25,985 nt of DNA from Pseudomonadota bacterium (lineage in GTDB: Bacteria; Desulfobacterota; Desulfovibrionia; Desulfovibrionales; Desulfovibrionaceae): contig JAEYTO010000054.1 in NCBI GenBank assembly GCA_023433925.1, positions 1 through 25,985 on the forward strand, written 5' to 3'. Shown piece by piece: positions 7,869 to 14,680 of the stretch (positions are counted from its first letter, which is position 1; every line of letters starts with the position of its first letter). Under the pieces are notes generated by a model. The model searched no databases. It was given only the letters and a program-made list of their open reading frames with translations, and was not told the origin of the DNA. The translations under genes were made by a program, and so were the position numbers.

Positions 7869-8193
7869 GCTCACGGATGCCGCGCGCCTGTTCACATCCG
7901 GCAGGCCATCCCGGTCCGCACAGCCTGTTTGCCAACAGGCTGTTAAGGCCGCCCGATTCCGAAACGCGGGAGCAAGGAAGCCGCCTTGTGGGAAAAGGAC
8001 CTTGATGATGGAGCCTGTGCAGGCAAAGCCCTTCCCGGTGCGTCCGCACGTTGCCCTGGCCGGCGTGGCCAGGCCTGGAAGCCGGGTCCGATCGGGTTCG
8101 AGGTCCGTGGCCGGCTCCTCGCGGGCACGGCTGCGATAAGCCAAGCATGTTCGTTTTATTGGGCACGCTCTCGGCACATGCTCCGGACATGGC

Positions 8194-8961
8194 ATGGACA
8201 CAAGGATTCTAGAAAAAATAGACCAAGCCGCCGACATCTGGAGCCGGGCGGATTTCCCCGTGGCCCTGACCGGGGCGGGCATCTCGGTGCCCAGCGGCAT
8301 CCCCGACTTCCGAAGCCCCGGCGGGTTGTGGTCGCGCTTCGACCCCATGAAGGTGGCCACGGACCAGGCCCTGCGCTCGAACCCTCGGGGCGTGTGGGAG
8401 TTCCTCCTGGAGGCCGTGCGCATTTTCGCGCGCGCGACTCCCAATCCTGCGCATGAGGCCCTGGCGACCATGGAGCGCGCCGGCCGCCTCAAGGCCGTGA
8501 TCACCCAGAACATAGACAGCTTGCACCAGCTCGCCGGCTCCGAGCGCGTGGTGGAGTATCACGGCAGCTGCCGGTCCTTTTATTGCAATGGCTGCCGGAC
8601 CGCGTATGATCCCGGGCGCGCGGCGGAACTGACCAGGGAGGACATCCCCTGGACCTGCGACCATTGCGGCGGGCTCATCCGGCCGGATGTGGTCTTTTTC
8701 GGCGAGGCCATACCCCGGCAGGCCGCGCGGGAAGGCGAAGAGCTGGTGGCAAGGTCCGACCTGGCCGTCATCGTGGGCACGAGCGGCGAGGTTGCGCCTT
8801 TCAATGCCTTTCCGTATAGAATCAAGGCCATGGGCGGCAGCGTCATCGAGATCAATCTCGGACCCACGGCCTTCGGCCGTTTGCCGGACGTGCGCATCGA
8901 CGCGCCGGCCGAGATGGTTCTGCCGGAGCTCGCCGGCCGTATCGCGCGGAAGCCCGCGTGA
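8194..8961 (+). CDS. Sir2-family NAD-dependent protein deacylase (sirtuin)
   Basis: 255 codons. Sirtuins remove acyl groups from lysines using NAD. The Rossmann motif TGAGIS is at 26-31 and PDFRSPGGLW at 37-46. TQNIDSLH at 104-111 contacts NAD. The catalytic His123 is in EYHGS, where many relatives have LHG. The zinc ligands are Cys131, Cys134, Cys155 and Cys158. VVFFGE at 166-171 and VGTS at 194-197 complete the pattern. The gene stands alone between a noncoding block and the tol operon, 76 bp before tolQ. The RBS is weak. Deacetylase versus desuccinylase activity is not decided here. Confidence 0.9.
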   Translation: MDTRILEKIDQAADIWSRADFPVALTGAGISVPSGIPDFRSPGGLWSRFDPMKVATDQALRSNPRGVWEFLLEAVRIFARATPNPAHEALATMERAGRLKAVITQNIDSLHQLAGSERVVEYHGSCRSFYCNGCRTAYDPGRAAELTREDIPWTCDHCGGLIRPDVVFFGEAIPRQAAREGEELVARSDLAVIVGTSGEVAPFNAFPYRIKAMGGSVIEINLGPTAFGRLPDVRIDAPAEMVLPELAGRIARKPA

Positions 8962-9002
8962 CGTTGCGCGCAATCGCGATCAAAACAACTTAACGACTAC
9001 AC

Positions 9003-9016
9003 GCGGCGTACGCCGC
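9003..9016. promoter_or_regulatory. 14-bp perfect palindrome upstream of tolQ
   Basis: GCGGCGTACGCCGC is its own reverse complement and ends 21 bp before the tolQ start. It could be an operator or an mRNA leader hairpin. No matching regulator is known from this window. Confidence 0.3.
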
Positions 9017-9037
9017 ATGATGCGCAAGGAGTGACCC

Positions 9038-9727
9038 ATGGACGGCTTTCTGGGAGGCATTCTCGGTGAAGCCTCGCTCGTTGGAACGGCGGTCCTGCTC
9101 ATCCTGTTCCTCATGTCCATGGGGAGCTGGTTCGTGATCATCTTCAAGACGCTGACCCTGACCAAGGCCAGGCGGCGCATCGAGGAAGAGCAGCGAGCAT
9201 TCGTGGACGCCCGCGACATGGCCGCGGCCATGGCGGCCCTCGGCCGCGACAGCTCCTCCAGTCTCCAGCGCATCGCCCACAACGCCGTGCGCGAGCTCAA
9301 GCGCATCGAGGCCAGCAAGATAGACGTGAAGCTCAAGGCCCGGCTGGCCAAGGACAACATGCGCCGGTCCCTGCGCCAGGCCGTGGCCTCGGAGATGACC
9401 CTCATGGACAGCCAGATGTCCTTCCTGGGTACCTGCGCCAACGCGACTCCGTACATCGGCCTGCTGGGCACGGTCTGGGGCATCATCGTGGCCTTCAGGG
9501 GCATCGCCACGCTCAAGACCGCGGCCATCTCGGCCGTGGCGCCCGGCATGGCCGAGGCCCTCATCGCCACCGCCTTCGGCCTGGCCGTGGCCATCCCCTC
9601 GACCATCGCCTACAACGCCATCCAGGGCCTGCTGTCCAAGATCGAGACCGAGCTGGTCAACTTCGCGGGCGTGTTCCTCAACCGCATCCAGCGCGAGATG
9701 CCCTGGATCGTGGCCGAGAAGGACTAG
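9038..9727 (+). CDS. tolQ: Tol-Pal system proton channel subunit TolQ (MotA/ExbB family)
   Basis: 229 codons. TolQ with TolR forms the inner-membrane proton-driven motor of the Tol-Pal system, which keeps the outer membrane attached during constriction. Three membrane segments are visible at about 14-36, 136-158 and 172-195. The conserved TPYIGLLGTVWGI loop and helix are at 137-149 and the GMAEALIATAFGLAVAIP helix at 170-187. AAGGAG lies just before the ATG. It is the first gene of tolQ-tolR-tolA-tolB-pal. ExbB is the main alternative, but the following tolB and pal settle the assignment. Confidence 0.93.
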   Translation: MDGFLGGILGEASLVGTAVLLILFLMSMGSWFVIIFKTLTLTKARRRIEEEQRAFVDARDMAAAMAALGRDSSSSLQRIAHNAVRELKRIEASKIDVKLKARLAKDNMRRSLRQAVASEMTLMDSQMSFLGTCANATPYIGLLGTVWGIIVAFRGIATLKTAAISAVAPGMAEALIATAFGLAVAIPSTIAYNAIQGLLSKIETELVNFAGVFLNRIQREMPWIVAEKD

Positions 9728-9739
9728 CCCGGAGGCGCC

Positions 9740-10159
9740 ATGGAAAGCCGCACCAAACGCAGCATACCAGGCATCAACATCACCCCCCTGGTGGACGTGA
9801 TGATGGTGCTTCTGTGCATCGTCTTCGTCACCGCGCCGCTCATGACCCAGGGCGTGGAGGTGGATCTGCCCAAGACCAGGACCGTCTCGGCGCTGCCCAC
9901 GGACAAGGACCACCTCGTGCTGAGCATCGACAAGGACGGACGCGTGTTCATCGAGGAGTACGAGGTCAAGGTCGAGGAGCTCAAGGGCCGCCTGGAGAAC
10001 CTCGTGGCCAAGCAGAAGAAGAGCCTTTACCTCAAGGCCGACTCCAGGGTGCCTTACGGAAGCGTGGTGCGCGTCATGGGCGAGATCAAGGCCGCGGGTA
10101 TCGACAAGCTCGGCATGGTCGCCGAGGAGTCCGACCCCAAACCCCGGAAGCGCAAGTAG
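9740..10159 (+). CDS. tolR: Tol-Pal system protein TolR (ExbD/TolR family)
   Basis: 139 codons. One N-terminal membrane helix at about 17-37 carries the proton-pathway Asp19 in NITPLVDVMMVLL, the family hallmark. The rest is a periplasmic domain ending in a basic KPRKRK tail. CCGGAGG lies just upstream of the ATG. There are 12 bp between tolQ and this gene and 16 bp to the tolA-like gene. It acts with TolQ in the inner membrane. Confidence 0.93.
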   Translation: MESRTKRSIPGINITPLVDVMMVLLCIVFVTAPLMTQGVEVDLPKTRTVSALPTDKDHLVLSIDKDGRVFIEEYEVKVEELKGRLENLVAKQKKSLYLKADSRVPYGSVVRVMGEIKAAGIDKLGMVAEESDPKPRKRK

Positions 10160-10175
10160 CGCCCGCGGTTATCCC

Positions 10176-10979
10176 ATGAAGACCCTGGCGCTGACCATGT
10201 CCATCCTCCTCCACGCGACCCTGATCGGCGCGACCTTCTACATGTCGCGCGGCGCCAATGTGCGGGTCCGGCTGGACGTGCCGGTCTACAACGTGGACCT
10301 GGTCACCCTGGGGCAGCCCGCGCCCGCGCCCAAGCTCCCGCCCGCGCCCACGGAACGGCCCCAGGCCCCCGATGCCCCGGCGACGCAGGCCAAGGCGCCC
10401 GAGACCAAGCCGGCCCCCGAAGCGGCCCCGGCGATGCCCGCGCCCAAGCCCAAGCCGCCCCAGGCCACGGAGATCAGCTCCAAGGCCACGGACAAGGCCC
10501 CGCCCAAGCCGAAGCCCAAGCCCAAGGAACCCACGGCCGACGAGATCATGGCCGAGGCGCTCAAGGCCGCCAAGGCCGACGCGGCCAAGAAGCCCAAGTT
10601 GAGCGCGCGGGAGATGCTCCAACGCGAGTTGGCCGAGCTCAAGAAGGAAGTAGGCGGCGGCACGGCGGCAGGATCGAGCGCCGGGAGCGTCGGCGCGAGC
10701 ACGGGCCAGATGGTCTACGCCCAGGACGTGGTGGCGCGCATCAAGCCCAACTGGCGCTATCCCCTGGCCGGCACCAACCAGAACCTCTCGGCCGTGGTGG
10801 AGCTGAAGTTGACCGCCGAGGGGACCATCAATTCCTACAGGCTCGTCAAGTCATCGGGCCGGGCCGATTTCGACGCCTCGGTGCTCAAGGCCGTGGACGA
10901 GACCGAGCGGCTCAGCGCGCCGCCCGCCAGCCTGCACACCATCCAGATCACCTTCAATCTCCAGGAACTCATGGGGTAG
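10176..10979 (+). CDS. tolA: TolA/TonB-type periplasm-spanning energy transducer
   Basis: 267 codons. A short N-terminal membrane anchor spans about 5-24. It is followed by a long Pro/Lys/Ala-rich stretch (about 45-150) with PKPKPKPKE-like repeats and then a charged Ala/Lys helix-like region. The C-terminal domain of about 95 residues begins at MVYAQDVVARIKPNWRYP and has the VVELKLTAEGTI and SSGRADFDASVLKAV pattern of TonB/TolA C-terminal domains. The RBS is weak. Position between tolR and tolB makes TolA the best name. The Pro-Lys linker is TonB-like, so the name rests partly on context. Confidence 0.82.
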   Translation: MKTLALTMSILLHATLIGATFYMSRGANVRVRLDVPVYNVDLVTLGQPAPAPKLPPAPTERPQAPDAPATQAKAPETKPAPEAAPAMPAPKPKPPQATEISSKATDKAPPKPKPKPKEPTADEIMAEALKAAKADAAKKPKLSAREMLQRELAELKKEVGGGTAAGSSAGSVGASTGQMVYAQDVVARIKPNWRYPLAGTNQNLSAVVELKLTAEGTINSYRLVKSSGRADFDASVLKAVDETERLSAPPASLHTIQITFNLQELMG

Positions 10980-10986
10980 GAGCACA

Positions 10987-12312
10987 ATGCCTAGCAGAAT
11001 CGCAGCACTCCTGCTGGCCCTGGCCATGCTTGCCTTGGCGGCCGCCGCGCCGGCCCAGGCTCAAAGCTCGATGACCATAGACATCTTCGGTCCGGGACAG
11101 ACCAGGACGAACGTCATGCTCGCCCAGCCGTTGCCCGCGGCTCCGGGCACGGCCATGCCGGCCATGACCGCGGACATGCAGGCCAAGATCCGCGAAAACC
11201 TGCGCTATCTGCCCTTCCTGCGCCAGGTCGCCGCCTCCGAGGTCATCGGCGGCGACCGCGTGGAATCTCCCAAGACGCCGGGCATCGACTTCAAGCGCTT
11301 CCAGCTCAGCCGCGTGGACCTGCTGATCACCTCGGCCTGGACGCCGGGCGCCGACGGCAAGGCCTCCGTGGCCTTCCGCGTCTACGAGACCTTCACCACG
11401 ACCATGCTCTTCGGCCAGGAGTATGCCGACATCAAGCCCGCGCACATGGCCGACATCGCCGACAGCTTCTGCTCCAGGCTCATGGAGGTCCTGACCGGCA
11501 GGGTCGGCTTCTTCCAGTCGCGCCTGGCCTTCGTGCGCAAGGATCAGTCCGGCAAGGAGATCTGGGTGGCCGGCCCCACGGGCCACAATGCCCGCAAGGT
11601 CACGAGCCTGGGCGGAGTGAACACGAGCCCGGCCTGGTCCCTGGACGGCAAGCGGCTGCTGTTCACCCATGTGGCCAGGAGCCAGCACCTGCTCGGCGTC
11701 GTGGACATGGAGACCGGCAGGGTGCAGACCATCGACCTGCCCGGCTCCACGGTCATCTCGCCCACCTTCACGCCTGACGACCGGCTGGCCGTGACCCTGG
11801 ACACCGGAGGCCAGCCGAGCATCCACCTGCTCAACCGCGACTGGAAGCCGGCGGGCGTCCTGGCCAAGAGCTGGGCCATCGACGTCTCCCCGAGCTTCGA
11901 CCGCTCGGGCCGCAAGATGGCCTTCACCTCGGGCCGTCTGGGCAACCCGCACATCTTCCTGCTCGACGTGCCCAGCGGGCAGGTCCGGCGCGTGACCTAC
12001 GAGGGCAAGTACAACACCAACCCGTCCATCAGCCCCGACGGCAGGCTCGTGGCCTTCTCGCGCGACACGCCCGAGGGACACCGCATCTTCGTGCACGACC
12101 TGCAGACAGGCGTGGAGCGCCAGATCACCTTCGGGCCGGGCTTCGACGAGGAGCCGACCTTCGGGCCCGAGGGCTACTTCATCGCCTTCTCCTCCAGCCG
12201 CGGCGGCAGCTACAAGCTCTACCTGACCACCCGCCACGGCGACGAGCCGGTCATGCTCCAGACCGGGCCCGGAGAGGCCCGCGCGCCGTCCTGGACGCGC
12301 GGCAAGGACTAG
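10987..12312 (+). CDS. tolB: Tol-Pal system periplasmic beta-propeller protein TolB
   Basis: 441 codons. Signal peptide 1-25 ends APAQAQS. The N-terminal domain has the partner-binding region RENLRYLPFLRQV. The C-terminal WD40-like propeller shows repeated blades with the TolB pattern, for example NTSPAWSLDGKRLLF, INVSP-like VSPSFDRSGRKMAFTS and NPSISPDGRLVAFSR. The family length is normal. GGAG lies 6 nt before the ATG, and the gap to tolA is only 7 bp. TolB links Pal in the outer membrane with TolA. Confidence 0.94.
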   Translation: MPSRIAALLLALAMLALAAAAPAQAQSSMTIDIFGPGQTRTNVMLAQPLPAAPGTAMPAMTADMQAKIRENLRYLPFLRQVAASEVIGGDRVESPKTPGIDFKRFQLSRVDLLITSAWTPGADGKASVAFRVYETFTTTMLFGQEYADIKPAHMADIADSFCSRLMEVLTGRVGFFQSRLAFVRKDQSGKEIWVAGPTGHNARKVTSLGGVNTSPAWSLDGKRLLFTHVARSQHLLGVVDMETGRVQTIDLPGSTVISPTFTPDDRLAVTLDTGGQPSIHLLNRDWKPAGVLAKSWAIDVSPSFDRSGRKMAFTSGRLGNPHIFLLDVPSGQVRRVTYEGKYNTNPSISPDGRLVAFSRDTPEGHRIFVHDLQTGVERQITFGPGFDEEPTFGPEGYFIAFSSSRGGSYKLYLTTRHGDEPVMLQTGPGEARAPSWTRGKD

Positions 12313-12425
12313 CGGAAACGATCGGCGACGGCGGAACCGGAAGAGAATCGACCACTTCCGCGCCTTTATACATGCACCATGAACGCGAAGAGAACCGCCT
12401 CTCAGGCAAAACCAAGGAGAAAGCC

Positions 12426-13013
12426 ATGAAACTCATGACCCGCAAGACGATTGTCGTCCTGTTCGTGCTGGCTCTGCTGGCGGGCTTCGGCTGCGCCAAG
12501 AAGCAAGTCAGCTCGACGCCCGGCGAGACCGGACAGGGCCAGGCCGTGTCCACCGCGCCCGCCGACGACGAGGCCGCCCGCCGCGCCGCCGAGGAAGAAG
12601 CCTTCCGCCAGCGCGAGCTTGAGGCCGAGCAGGCCCGCCAGTCCGGGCTGGAGGACCAGCAGACCGTGCAGCAGGCCCAGCAGGCCATCGGCCAGATGGT
12701 CTTCTTCGCCTTCGACTCCTACGAGCTCGACGCCAAGTCCCGCGAGGTGCTCCAGAAGAAGGCCCAGGCCCTCAAGGTCATGGCCGACACGCGCATCGTC
12801 ATCGAAGGCTACTGCGACGATCGCGGCACCGAGGAGTACAACCTGGCCCTGGGCGAGCGCCGCGCCCGCGCCACCTACGAGTTCCTCGTGCTCATGGGCG
12901 TGGCCCCCGGCCGCATGAGCATCGTCAGCTACGGCGAGGACAATCCCCTCGACCCGGCCAAGACCGAGGCCGCCTACGCCAAGAACCGCCGCTGCGAGTT
13001 CAAGGTCAACTAG
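12426..13013 (+). CDS. pal: Peptidoglycan-associated lipoprotein Pal
   Basis: 195 codons. The N-terminal signal ends in a lipobox-like LLAGFGC with lipidation Cys23; Gly at -3 and Phe at -2 are less usual than the common LAGC pattern. An Ala/Glu/Gln-rich predicted helix fills about 45-85. The OmpA-like peptidoglycan-binding domain follows with FFAFDSYELD, VIEGYCDDRGTEEYN and LGERRARATYEFL, where the Asp and Arg residues bind diaminopimelate. AAGGAG lies 6 nt before the ATG. It is 113 bp after tolB, so it may also have its own promoter. A strong terminator at 13040 closes the operon. Confidence 0.94.
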   Translation: MKLMTRKTIVVLFVLALLAGFGCAKKQVSSTPGETGQGQAVSTAPADDEAARRAAEEEAFRQRELEAEQARQSGLEDQQTVQQAQQAIGQMVFFAFDSYELDAKSREVLQKKAQALKVMADTRIVIEGYCDDRGTEEYNLALGERRARATYEFLVLMGVAPGRMSIVSYGEDNPLDPAKTEAAYAKNRRCEFKVN

Positions 13014-13039
13014 CTTCAAGCCCCACTTAAGGCACGTTA

Positions 13040-13078
13040 AGCGCCGCGGATGCAAAAGCGTCCGCGGCGCTCTTTTTT
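13040..13078 (+). terminator. Terminator of the tol-pal operon
   Basis: The stem GCGCCGCGG...CCGCGGCGC, extended by ATGC/GCGT with one wobble pair, carries an AAAA loop and is followed by TCTTTTTT. It lies between the convergent pal and pgpA genes and is best oriented for pal. Confidence 0.9.
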
Positions 13079-13099
13079 CGAACGAACGGAAGAAGCGGA

Positions 13100-13624
13100 T
13101 CAGCCGAAGAGCCTGGCCTCGATTGCCACCACGAGCCACAAGCAGCCGGCGGCGTACAGGCCGGCCACGGCGTCGTCGATCATGATGCCGAAGCCTTCGG
13201 GCAGGCAGCTCTCGGACCAGCACACGGGCCAGGGCTTGGCGATGTCGAAGAGCCTGAACAGGGAGAAGCCGACCAGAATCTGCCAGAATTCGAGTTGCGC
13301 GAAGGGCAGGTAGGTCACCCACTGCCCCAGGAGTTCGTCCACGACCACCGAGCCCGGGTCCTTGCGGCCGGTGACGCGCTCCACGCGGGTCGCCGCGAGA
13401 CCGCCGAGCACGAAGATCGCCGCGAGGAGCGCCAGGCGGCCCACGTCGGGCAGGGGCATGAAAACGAGCGGCGCGGCCAGCGCGGCGAACAGCGCTCCGG
13501 CCGTGCCGGGAGCCTTGGGCACCAGGCCCAGCGGCCAGAGCGTGGCCAGGCTGAAGGCCGCGCGGTCGAGAATGGTCGCGGGCCGCGCCCGTGTCTCTGC
13601 CTGGAGCTTGGCGCCGTCGGCCAT
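13100..13624 (-). CDS. pgpA: Phosphatidylglycerophosphatase A
   Basis: 174 codons. PgpA dephosphorylates phosphatidylglycerophosphate to phosphatidylglycerol at the inner membrane. Family motifs are present: KAPGTAGAL near 38-46, KDPGSVVVDELLGQW near 88-102, FRLFDIAKPWP near 122-132 and GIMIDDAVAGLYA near 144-156. Hydrophobic segments lie between them. The ATG at 13624 is 3 bp after the original maf stop codon (13628-13630), so maf and pgpA were once tightly coupled. The foreign insert at 13708-14781 now separates them and may supply a new promoter. Family assignment is firm. Confidence 0.92.
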   Translation of the reverse strand: MADGAKLQAETRARPATILDRAAFSLATLWPLGLVPKAPGTAGALFAALAAPLVFMPLPDVGRLALLAAIFVLGGLAATRVERVTGRKDPGSVVVDELLGQWVTYLPFAQLEFWQILVGFSLFRLFDIAKPWPVCWSESCLPEGFGIMIDDAVAGLYAAGCLWLVVAIEARLFG

Positions 13625-13627
13625 GCC

Positions 13628-13707
13628 CTACTCCGCTATCCCAGCCGGGGCCACTGCGCCCAGCCGCTCCAGGGCGGCAACGACCTCGGCCACGGGCAGC
13701 CCGACCA
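13628..13707 (-). pseudogene. Orphaned original 3' end of maf
   Basis: On the minus strand this stretch encodes VGLPVAEVVAALERLGAV followed by APAGIAE and a TAG stop at 13628-13630. It aligns in frame with residues 181 onward of the intact Maf (VGLPVAEVLDVLASWGVIAP), so it is the displaced native C-terminus of this host's maf. The first bases past the junction (position 13708) turn it into a 26-codon open frame starting ATG GTC. It ends 3 bp before pgpA, exactly as a native maf-pgpA junction would. No ordinary duplication explains its location beyond an AT-rich insert. Confidence 0.85.
13683..13707. repeat. Left direct repeat flanking the maf insert (attL-like)
   Basis: The 19-bp core GCCACGGGCAGCCCGACCA at 13689-13707 is identical to 14763-14781. 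Including one mismatch the match extends to 25 bp (13683-13707 versus 14757-14781). It lies in the codons for the conserved Maf motif VGLP. It marks the left junction of the AT-rich insert. Confidence 0.8.
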
Positions 13708-13725
13708 TAAAGTTATTTCCGGAAT

Positions 13726-13753
13726 ACTTTATAATCGGTTCTCTTATTATCAA
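13726..13753 (-). promoter_or_regulatory. Candidate outward promoter at the left end of the insert
   Basis: Read on the minus strand, TTGATA (13748-13753), a 16-bp spacer and TAAAGT (13726-13731) form a good sigma70-like pair. It would start transcription about 10 bases before the ATG at 13708 and read into the orphan maf tail and pgpA. AT-rich DNA produces chance matches, so this is tentative. Confidence 0.4.
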
Positions 13754-13808
13754 CACGATGAGCGATTGCATGGAATAACCGCATCATTCCTATTTGAACA
13801 GAAAAGTG

Positions 13809-14606
13809 CTATCTTCGTTTATGACGCTCATCGTACAAAGGACTTATATAGTTGTGCTGCTTTAACCAGTCAGCATAACCAGAGATATCTGGGTTTACCA
13901 TATCAATAACATACTCCACTCCAAAGATACAAATTACCGAAAAAAGGTATCTCTCATTTAAAAACAGTAGATCCATCTCATTTAAGATTTCATATTTCTC
14001 ACAATCAATTTCAAACACATGATCCTCATCATATATCCTTCTTTCATAAAATTGCCACTCGCTTGGTGGATAACCATATCGAGCATAGTTTCTGATTCCG
14101 TCGAGTTCAGACTTAAAAATGACTTCGTCTTCCCAACCTGGCAGAGATATAACACGAGATGCAAGTAGCTCTAAACCAACTTTAGCTAGGAATCTGGACA
14201 TAATATAGCTGTCGCACTTCTTTGGAATTGGAATATATAAGGTTCCAGGTCCATGCTTTGATAAATGGTTAACAAAAATTTTTTCATTTATATTATCAAC
14301 CGGGTAAATACATATATCCCCAGGTACAGTTTTATACATTCCCAATACTGAAGGACCAGACCCTATTAAAGGCTCAAGAGGTGGTATCCGTCCTTTTTTG
14401 TTTGGGATCGAATTACTAAACCTAGCATGCTTAAAATAATCAGAGTTTAATAGTTGACCTTCGACCTTTCGAGCATAGTAATTATTACATGTGTCACACA
14501 CGATACCCGGCGGAAGTATAGTCTTAGTGTTACCCAAAGATTCAGGTAAAATGTGCTCAACACTCCTAAATGTATTTGAACTTGATTTACAAAAAATACA
14601 GCGCAT
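13809..14606 (-). CDS. HNH-endonuclease-like protein, sole cargo of the maf insert
   Basis: 265 codons from the ATG at 14606. A TTG at 14627 would add 7 residues, but the ATG is preferred because MRCIFC begins the domain, as in relatives. The N-terminus has a zinc-type HNH pattern: C3-x2-C6, then EHILPESLG at 17-25 with the candidate catalytic His18, then CDTCNNYY at 37-44. The remaining 200 residues match nothing I recognise; they contain aromatic and charged segments and no membrane helix. Codon use is AT-rich, unlike every neighbour, which indicates transfer from another genome. Neighbours are the right-end maf tail upstream and the orphan maf tail downstream. Similar HNH proteins occur as stand-alone defence or homing genes; neither role is shown here. 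Confidence 0.78.
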   Translation of the reverse strand: MRCIFCKSSSNTFRSVEHILPESLGNTKTILPPGIVCDTCNNYYARKVEGQLLNSDYFKHARFSNSIPNKKGRIPPLEPLIGSGPSVLGMYKTVPGDICIYPVDNINEKIFVNHLSKHGPGTLYIPIPKKCDSYIMSRFLAKVGLELLASRVISLPGWEDEVIFKSELDGIRNYARYGYPPSEWQFYERRIYDEDHVFEIDCEKYEILNEMDLLFLNERYLFSVICIFGVEYVIDMVNPDISGYADWLKQHNYISPLYDERHKRR

Positions 14607-14680
14607 CACGTGCCCCAGATTTATCAATCATCATTTATTCACTAAACAATACCTAGCTCAAAGCCGTTTGCTGCTACCCC

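Larger units (their letters stand above)
7804..8193. other. 390-bp noncoding block rich in inverted repeats
   Basis: No convincing gene is present between the PHP-domain gene and the sirtuin gene. It holds the terminator at 7811, the 11-bp stem at 7844, a 10-bp stem at 7920-7943 (ACAGCCTGTT/AACAGGCTGT, TGCC loop) and a CCTGGCC/GGCCAGG stem near 8055. The dyad AACAGNCTGTT occurs at 7802-7812 and 7934-7944, with a near copy at 7919-7929. The first and third copies are each followed within a few bases by CCGCC, so 7802-7953 looks like a repeat-bounded unit. The promoter for the sirtuin gene must lie at its right end, but no clear -35/-10 pair was found. Confidence 0.5.

Noticed and set aside
14607..14627. 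A TTG start for the HNH protein
   Set aside because: It adds 7 residues with no support. The ATG at 14606 starts directly at the zinc motif and has a GGGG stretch upstream.
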